From: Myxococcota bacterium
GTDB lineage: Bacteria > Myxococcota_A > UBA9160 > PR03
Length of the DNA: 9,527 nt
Direction of reading: 5' to 3'
Assembly: GCA_025453505.1 (NCBI GenBank)
Contig: JALOQG010000073.1
Location: 1 to 9,527, forward strand
Under the pieces are notes generated by a model. That model saw only the letters and a program-made list of their open reading frames with translations. It made no database searches and was not told the DNA's origin. The position numbers were made by a program, and so were the translations under genes. Positions within the stretch are counted from its first letter, which is position 1. The number at the start of each line of letters is the position of its first letter. Shown one piece after another: positions 7,101 through 9,527 of this stretch.

Positions 7101-8878
7101 AGATCCTTGAGCTCGTCGGCGACGCTCACCGGCTCGCCCATCACGGCGAACTCGCGGATCAGCGGACCGCTGATGTCGCCCGCGATCCCGAGTCCCGTGT
7201 TGATGCCGGTGTGGACGTCGAGACGGACGTCGCCTCCGATCTCGCCGGCCATCTCTTCGGCCAGCAGCCGCACTCGACGCCGCATCTCGATCGCGGCGTT
7301 GACGGCGGCGCGCGGCGCGTCCTCGATCGCCTCGGGAACACCGAAGAGCGCCATCACGCAGTCGCCGAGATACTTCTCGACCGTGCCGCCGTGCTGCCGC
7401 GCGATCTCGTCGAGCAGCCGCAGGCAGCGCACCACGATCGGATAGGCGCGTTCCGCGCCGATCCGCTCGGTCATCGACGTGAAGCCGGTGATGTCCGCGA
7501 ACAGGATCGTCGCGCGCCGGCGCTCGGCGTCCTCCGCGCGCTCGCTGCGACGCTGTTCCTCGCGTTCGGCGCGCAACGCGGGCGCGAGAAAGGCGCCGAG
7601 GATCAGGCGCGCCGGGTTGCCTCCGCCGTGCGCGATCACGAGCTCGCACGACTCGGAGTCGAGCGATCCGCCCCCGGCGGCCTCCACGAGCTGCGCGCTC
7701 TCGCCCGCCGAGAGCGGCCTGAGCGCGAGTTCCTCGGCATCCGGTCTCGCGCGCAGCCGGGCGAGCGCGTCGTCCGGACGCGCCCCGTGCGCGCGCAACA
7801 CGAAGATCCAGAGGATCGGATCCCCGGCGAGCTCCCGCACGAGCGCCTCGACCGCGTCGAGCGTCGCCGCTTCGGCGCAGTAGAGATCCTCGAGCACGAT
7901 CGCGAGCGGGCGCGCGGCGGCGCGGGCGCGCAGCGTGTTCGCGGCGACCGCGAGATCGATCGGGACGCTCTCGTCTGCTTCGTCTGCTGCGTTCGAGCGC
8001 GCGTCGCCACCACATGCGTCCAGCAGATCCGACACGAGCTGCAACGGCGAGTCCGCGTCCGCAGCGGGACGCGCGTGCACGAGTTCGAGCTTCTGCGCTT
8101 CGGGCGCCGTCGCGGCGGTCGCGAGCAGGCGCGACTTCCCGGCGCCCTGCTCTCCGGTCAGGAACAGCACGCCGCCCGTTCCGGCGCCCAGGGCTTCGAG
8201 ACGCGCCCCGATGCGGGCGAGCTCTCGCACGCGCCCGACGAAGGCGGGCCCGGGCTCGACCGGGCCGGTTCCCCGGCCGGCGCGCGGCGCGAGCGAGCCG
8301 GCCAGCTCGAAGATCGTGACGTCCACCGTCTTGCCCTTGGGCCGGAACGATCCGGCGTCGCGCCATGCGAACCCGGGGCCGGCCTCGCTGCGCGTCTGCG
8401 GGCCCGCATACACCGAACCGAGTGGCGCGCGCGCCTTCAAGCGCGCGGCGACGTTGACGGTGTCGCCGAGCACGTGGAACTCGCGGATCACGTGGCCGCG
8501 CACGTCGCCCGCGACCAGCGAGCCCGTGTTGATTCCGATCACGAGATCGAGCGACGCGCCGAGCGCGCGCACGTAGCGCGCGAGCTGCTCGCGCATCTCG
8601 AGCGCGGCGCTCGCGGCGGCGCGCGCGGGCTCGACGATCGGCACCGGGTGGCCGAACACCGCCATCAGCGAATCGCCGAGGTACTTGTCCACGGACGCGC
8701 CGTGGCGCCGCGCGACCTGGTCGAGGATCCGCAGCGCGCCGGTCAGGGCGAAGTAGGCGCGCTCGGGCCCGTCGCGCTCCGAGAGTTCGGTGAAGCCGAC
8801 CACGTCCGCGAAGAGCACCGTCGCGCGCGCTACGCGCCCGCTGGGCCGGTCCGGATCGTCGCTCGTCACTTCACGCAA
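4157..8878 (-). CDS. Tandem class III cyclase / P-loop ATPase / TPR signalling protein (CHD1-AAA1-CHD2-AAA2-TPR)
   Basis: This 1573-residue protein is probably cytosolic: no signal peptide or membrane segment is seen. Residue numbers count from a TTG start at 8878. Cyclase domain 1 (about 18-195) has FADVVGFT (metal Asp25), VDKYLGD (Lys65, metal Asp69), and GDTVNVAARL with Asn142 and Arg146. ATPase 1 (about 210-433) starts with FVGR and has Walker A GEQGAGKS (Lys248) and Walker B IVLED (Asp331). A charged linker (434-455) leads to cyclase domain 2 (456-635): Asp462, Lys502, Asp506, but GEPVSVADEL in place of the VN-AAR motif. ATPase 2 (653 to about 1000) has AEAGLGKS (Lys692) and canonical MDDLHWAD (Asp819/820), then winged-helix-like and TPR/MalT-like helices to the end (about 1070-1573), with a very basic patch near 1460-1484. 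Class III cyclases make cAMP (or cGMP) from NTP at a dimer interface; ATPase-TPR partners are typical of large soluble signalling proteins. Activity, ligand and product are inferred. TTG is preferred to GTG 8869 because ACGAGG lies five bases before it. Confidence 0.93.
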   Translation of the reverse strand: MREVTSDDPDRPSGRVARATVLFADVVGFTELSERDGPERAYFALTGALRILDQVARRHGASVDKYLGDSLMAVFGHPVPIVEPARAAASAALEMREQLARYVRALGASLDLVIGINTGSLVAGDVRGHVIREFHVLGDTVNVAARLKARAPLGSVYAGPQTRSEAGPGFAWRDAGSFRPKGKTVDVTIFELAGSLAPRAGRGTGPVEPGPAFVGRVRELARIGARLEALGAGTGGVLFLTGEQGAGKSRLLATAATAPEAQKLELVHARPAADADSPLQLVSDLLDACGGDARSNAADEADESVPIDLAVAANTLRARAAARPLAIVLEDLYCAEAATLDAVEALVRELAGDPILWIFVLRAHGARPDDALARLRARPDAEELALRPLSAGESAQLVEAAGGGSLDSESCELVIAHGGGNPARLILGAFLAPALRAEREEQRRSERAEDAERRRATILFADITGFTSMTERIGAERAYPIVVRCLRLLDEIARQHGGTVEKYLGDCVMALFGVPEAIEDAPRAAVNAAIEMRRRVRLLAEEMAGEIGGDVRLDVHTGINTGLGIAGDISGPLIREFAVMGEPVSVADELKDLAPAGTIWVGLEVQRATRDVFEFRELPAVAVARRTAQLPAFEVLSQQQKLHRARVGAERRLFSGLVGRDRELALLRGCLERLHAGQGGIANVIAEAGLGKSRLVAEVAASDAAHGVAWREGRSISSGRHASLHPIADLLRAWIGIDDDDDDAEIHAKLDAAIRRTLPDDVDEALPPIASILGVRLEPALQARLDALQGDALQKLILRSVTQLLRAASAVRPLVIVMDDLHWADQSSIELLEALLRLCEEHPILFLNLFRRGAEGTSERIRAAAHERHPDRCVEIELRPLDASATRSLLNNLFRQGDIPHATRHLIEQKAQGNPFFVEEVVRSLVDEGAVEIHDGRFRATERIHEVAIPGTIQEVVMARVDALPLRKRQLLQTASVVGLSFHVDVVRAVVGESDVSEPIRALEEAEFLVPSDRLPGEEFAFKHPLLQEVIYDGLLHARRQDLHKRVAEAIERQMPPDVPGYEGMLALHFGKGGEIGRAEEYLFRAGDRAARAAAPSEALHFFEEASKLYLQLHADGGDPGKRALLESRIANALYYRGRFVEAIEHFNRALVLLGDRVAEGGLRIGAHFARNLAAVLLRLYGPRVRRSLPPATDRQREILGLRYARAEATVTAQPTRHLFDSMDTLALLQRIDPATVPGSGRLYAGAAALFAFAGLSFDVSRRLGAKARALVARDDADESLYQLAMDFTCRVLEGDWSDVHEIDPERVEESVRKGQLWGPTTYLGLLGEKRIHQGAFEAARACIDRIDHIWDLFQYDLAKTNHYYLRTLLPLERGAWSQAIEAANAYYDENPEDLLHILALSARAKAETAQGDLDAAEVSLGLASSILASSGPVPPFHASAYHRSQLVFDVARLARAVEAGSARDRRRAKRRALRSARTARRSAAKVAWHRPEVLRLTARVYELLGNDRRALRLLDRAVRAAEQMGAQPELARAYAVVAPIVARGRPNLRFFGNDAEQCRARARNGFDTFGLT
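6649..6667 (+). repeat. Trinucleotide microsatellite inside the cyclase gene
   Basis: CGT is repeated six times on the plus strand. On the coding strand this reads as six consecutive GAC codons for Asp738-Asp743, about 46 residues after the second Walker A lysine. The run is in frame, so gain or loss of a unit changes only the length of the acidic stretch. Confidence 0.85.
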
Positions 8879-8883
8879 GCGCG

Positions 8884-8889
8884 CCTCGT
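8884..8889 (-). promoter_or_regulatory. Candidate ribosome binding site that decides the cyclase start
   Basis: ACGAGG on the minus strand ends five bases before TTG 8878. The alternative GTG at 8869 has no purine-rich site at a suitable distance. GTG 8983 and ATG 9139 in the same frame lie inside a hairpin loop and inside the upstream gene respectively, and would add Arg-rich sequence unlike a cyclase N-terminus. Confidence 0.5.
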
Positions 8890-8965
8890 TCGGGGTCGTG
8901 GGCGCCCGAGCATACCGGGATCGGGCGGCATCCTCGCGGTGCTGCCCGGCCCTGCCTGCTCGTGC

Positions 8966-8997
8966 GCGCGCCCGAGCGATCACTCGAACGGGCGCGC
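8966..8997 (-). terminator. GC-rich hairpin after the small membrane-protein genes
   Basis: Nine-base perfect arms (GCGCGCCCG at 8966-8974 and CGGGCGCGC at 8989-8997) enclose a 14-base loop. In the minus direction the stem begins ten bases after the stop codon of the 53-residue gene. No T-tract follows it, so it is not a textbook intrinsic terminator. It may be a partial terminator, an mRNA-stabilising 3' structure, or chance in GC-rich sequence. Confidence 0.4.
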
Positions 8998-9006
8998 CCG
9001 GCCGCT

Positions 9007-9168
9007 CTAGCGACTCTCCGCCGGCAGCGCGCGCTTGCCGCGACGCCGCGACACGACGCGCTTCACGAGCGGCGTGTCGAGCATGTGGGTACGCAAGTAG
9101 ATGTAGGCGCCGCCCAGTGCGAGGAACGTCACGCCGCACCCGAAGACCAGCAGGACTTCATCGGTCAT
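9007..9168 (-). CDS. Small single-pass membrane protein, 53 residues
   Basis: ATG 9168 to TAG 9007. The product has a short acidic N-terminus (MTDE), one hydrophobic segment at about 5-25 (VLLVFGCGVTFLALGGAYIYL), and a strongly basic tail including KRVVSRRRGKR. By the positive-inside rule the tail should be cytoplasmic and the N-terminus periplasmic. The start overlaps the last 11 bases of the upstream gene, and its ribosome site lies inside that gene, so translation is probably coupled. I do not recognise the family. A single-pass adapter or accessory subunit in the inner membrane, working with the two-helix protein encoded just upstream, is a reasonable guess and no more. Coding status rests on the overlap, the ribosome site and the typical membrane-protein pattern. 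Confidence 0.75.
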   Translation of the reverse strand: MTDEVLLVFGCGVTFLALGGAYIYLRTHMLDTPLVKRVVSRRRGKRALPAESR

Positions 9169-9400
9169 GACGCCCTCCGGTCTGCAGCAGCGCGCCGGCC
9201 GAGAGGATCGACGGGACCCAGAGGCCCACGAAGATCCCGCGCTCCCGGTCTCCCGTGAAGAACAGGTAGATCGAGAGCAGGAACGAAAGTCCCGCCGCCG
9301 TGAAGAAGAGCAGCTTCGAGAGCGCTGCCTCCGAGAGCAGCGGCGTCGCCGCGGTCATCTCCCGCACGCGGGCATCCGGAGTCGCTTCGTCGATTCGCAT
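9158..9400 (-). CDS. Small two-helix membrane protein, 80 residues
   Basis: ATG 9400 to TGA 9158. A polar N-terminus of about 29 residues is followed by helix 1 at about 30-49 (LLFFTAAGLSFLLSIYLFF), a short charged turn DRERG (51-55), and helix 2 at about 56-72 containing GLWVPSIL. The charged turn suggests a cytoplasmic loop with both termini outside; this is inference. Small proteins with a similar hydrophobic pattern are common in Proteobacteria as uncharacterised inner-membrane proteins, and I cannot assign a role. AGAGGA precedes the ATG by five bases; the internal Met15 has no suitably spaced site. It is the first gene of a two-gene unit with the overlapping 53-residue gene, and its promoter lies within 110 bases. 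Confidence 0.85.
   Translation of the reverse strand: MRIDEATPDARVREMTAATPLLSEAALSKLLFFTAAGLSFLLSIYLFFTGDRERGIFVGLWVPSILSAGALLQTGGRHDR
9173..9178 (-). promoter_or_regulatory. Ribosome binding site of the 53-residue gene
   Basis: GGAGGG on the minus strand lies four bases before ATG 9168, inside the 3' end of the 80-residue gene. This supports both the reality of the small gene and translational coupling. Confidence 0.75.
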
Positions 9401-9405
9401 GGGAT

Positions 9406-9411
9406 TCCTCT
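9406..9411 (-). promoter_or_regulatory. Ribosome binding site of the 80-residue gene
   Basis: AGAGGA on the minus strand, five bases before ATG 9400. It favours this ATG over the in-frame ATG at 9358. Confidence 0.7.
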
Positions 9412-9475
9412 CCGTGTCGGTCCTCCGGGCTCCCCCCCATCCGGGGTACGAGGCTGGAATGACCGGGTCGAGAGC

Positions 9476-9503
9476 ATCCTAGACGAGAACGAACAAATGT
9501 AAA
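9476..9503 (-). promoter_or_regulatory. Predicted sigma-70-type promoter of the small membrane-protein unit
   Basis: On the minus strand the -35 is TTTACA (9498-9503, five of six matches to TTGACA). The spacer is 16 bases and the -10 is TAGGAT (9476-9481, four of six matches). The predicted start of transcription is near 9469, giving a leader of about 70 bases. The region is clearly AT-richer than the rest of the window. Confidence 0.6.
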
Positions 9504-9518
9504 GGTATTTTCTTTACA
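9498..9518. promoter_or_regulatory. Perfect inverted repeat overlapping the -35 element (probable operator)
   Basis: Seven-base arms TGTAAAG (9498-9504) and CTTTACA (9512-9518) are separated by a 7-base AT-rich spacer, so arm centres are 14 bases apart. One arm contains the whole -35 hexamer. A dimeric repressor bound here would block RNA polymerase. Because the site is symmetrical, the other arm could serve a divergent gene beyond the right edge. The cognate regulator is not in the window. Confidence 0.6.
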
Positions 9519-9527
9519 AAATATCCG

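Noticed and set aside
6507..8366. Minus-strand open frame of 619 codons in a shifted phase inside the cyclase gene
   Set aside because: Arg-rich shadow frame that contains none of the cyclase or ATPase motifs; no sign of a programmed frameshift.
4064..9010. Plus-strand open frame of 1648 codons opposite the cyclase gene
   Set aside because: Same explanation. The cyclase and Walker motifs are unmistakable on the minus strand, and this frame shows no recognisable domain.
8879..9139. N-terminal extension of the cyclase to ATG 9139
   Set aside because: It overlaps the 53-residue gene and a GC hairpin and encodes Arg-rich sequence with no family features.
9165..9440. Minus-strand open frame of 91 codons overlapping the 80-residue gene
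   Set aside because: Polar Gly/Arg/Asp-rich product in another phase. The 80-residue frame has clear membrane helices, a well-placed ribosome site and coupling to the next gene.
9432..9449. C-run and GGGG forming a leader hairpin before the 80-residue gene
   Set aside because: Only about four pairs can form, with no conserved regulatory pattern, so a riboswitch or attenuator is not supported.
1..9527. RNA genes, CRISPR arrays, insertion sequences, attachment sites
   Set aside because: No tRNA or rRNA signatures, spaced direct repeats, transposase motifs or terminal inverted repeats were seen.

Overview
The window is a very GC-rich stretch of bacterial chromosome (close to 70% by eye, with G or C at most third codon positions). 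All four supportable genes lie on the minus strand. Strong GGAGG-type ribosome sites, a secreted cysteine-rich protein with PD40-like and calcium-loop motifs, and a giant cyclase/ATPase/TPR signalling protein fit a large-genome Gram-negative bacterium of the former Deltaproteobacteria (Myxococcota, Ca. Binatota and similar). That placement is an inference from gene style; there is no marker gene here.

In the direction of transcription (right to left), the layout is as follows. (1) 9401-9527 is a leader and promoter region. It is AT-rich at the window edge and carries a perfect 7+7 bp inverted repeat overlapping a good -35 element. (2) 9007-9400 holds two small membrane-protein genes, of 80 and 53 codons, whose ends overlap by 11 bases. 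(3) 8879-9006 is a short gap with a strong GC hairpin just after the small genes. (4) 4157-8878 encodes a single 1573-residue protein with the order cyclase domain - P-loop ATPase - cyclase domain - P-loop ATPase - TPR-like repeats. (5) 4047-4156 is a 110-base gap with a ribosome site and a possible promoter. (6) 1-4046 is the first 1348 codons of a secreted protein with PD40/TolB-like propeller repeats and five calcium-loop motifs; its 3' end lies outside the window.

The most interesting object is the cyclase. Instead of the common cyclase-ATPase-TPR arrangement it carries the cyclase-ATPase unit twice. The second cyclase domain keeps its metal-binding aspartates and lysine but has lost the conserved Asn and Arg of the transition-state motif (Ser585 and Glu589 in their place). 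If the two domains pair with each other, only one of the two interface active sites can be complete. That is the logic of mammalian transmembrane adenylyl cyclases and of soluble adenylyl cyclase (sAC, ADCY10), whose overall size is also similar. Here the roles are reversed relative to sAC: the first domain supplies the Asn/Arg half and the second supplies metals.

Nothing in the sequence proves that the four genes work together. The small membrane pair forms its own translationally coupled unit with a probably regulated promoter. The cyclase follows after a hairpin and the secreted protein has its own strong ribosome site, so two or three transcription units are likely. Both large genes appear to avoid TTA, CTA and TCA codons, which leaves kilobase-long open frames on the opposite strand; these are artefacts.
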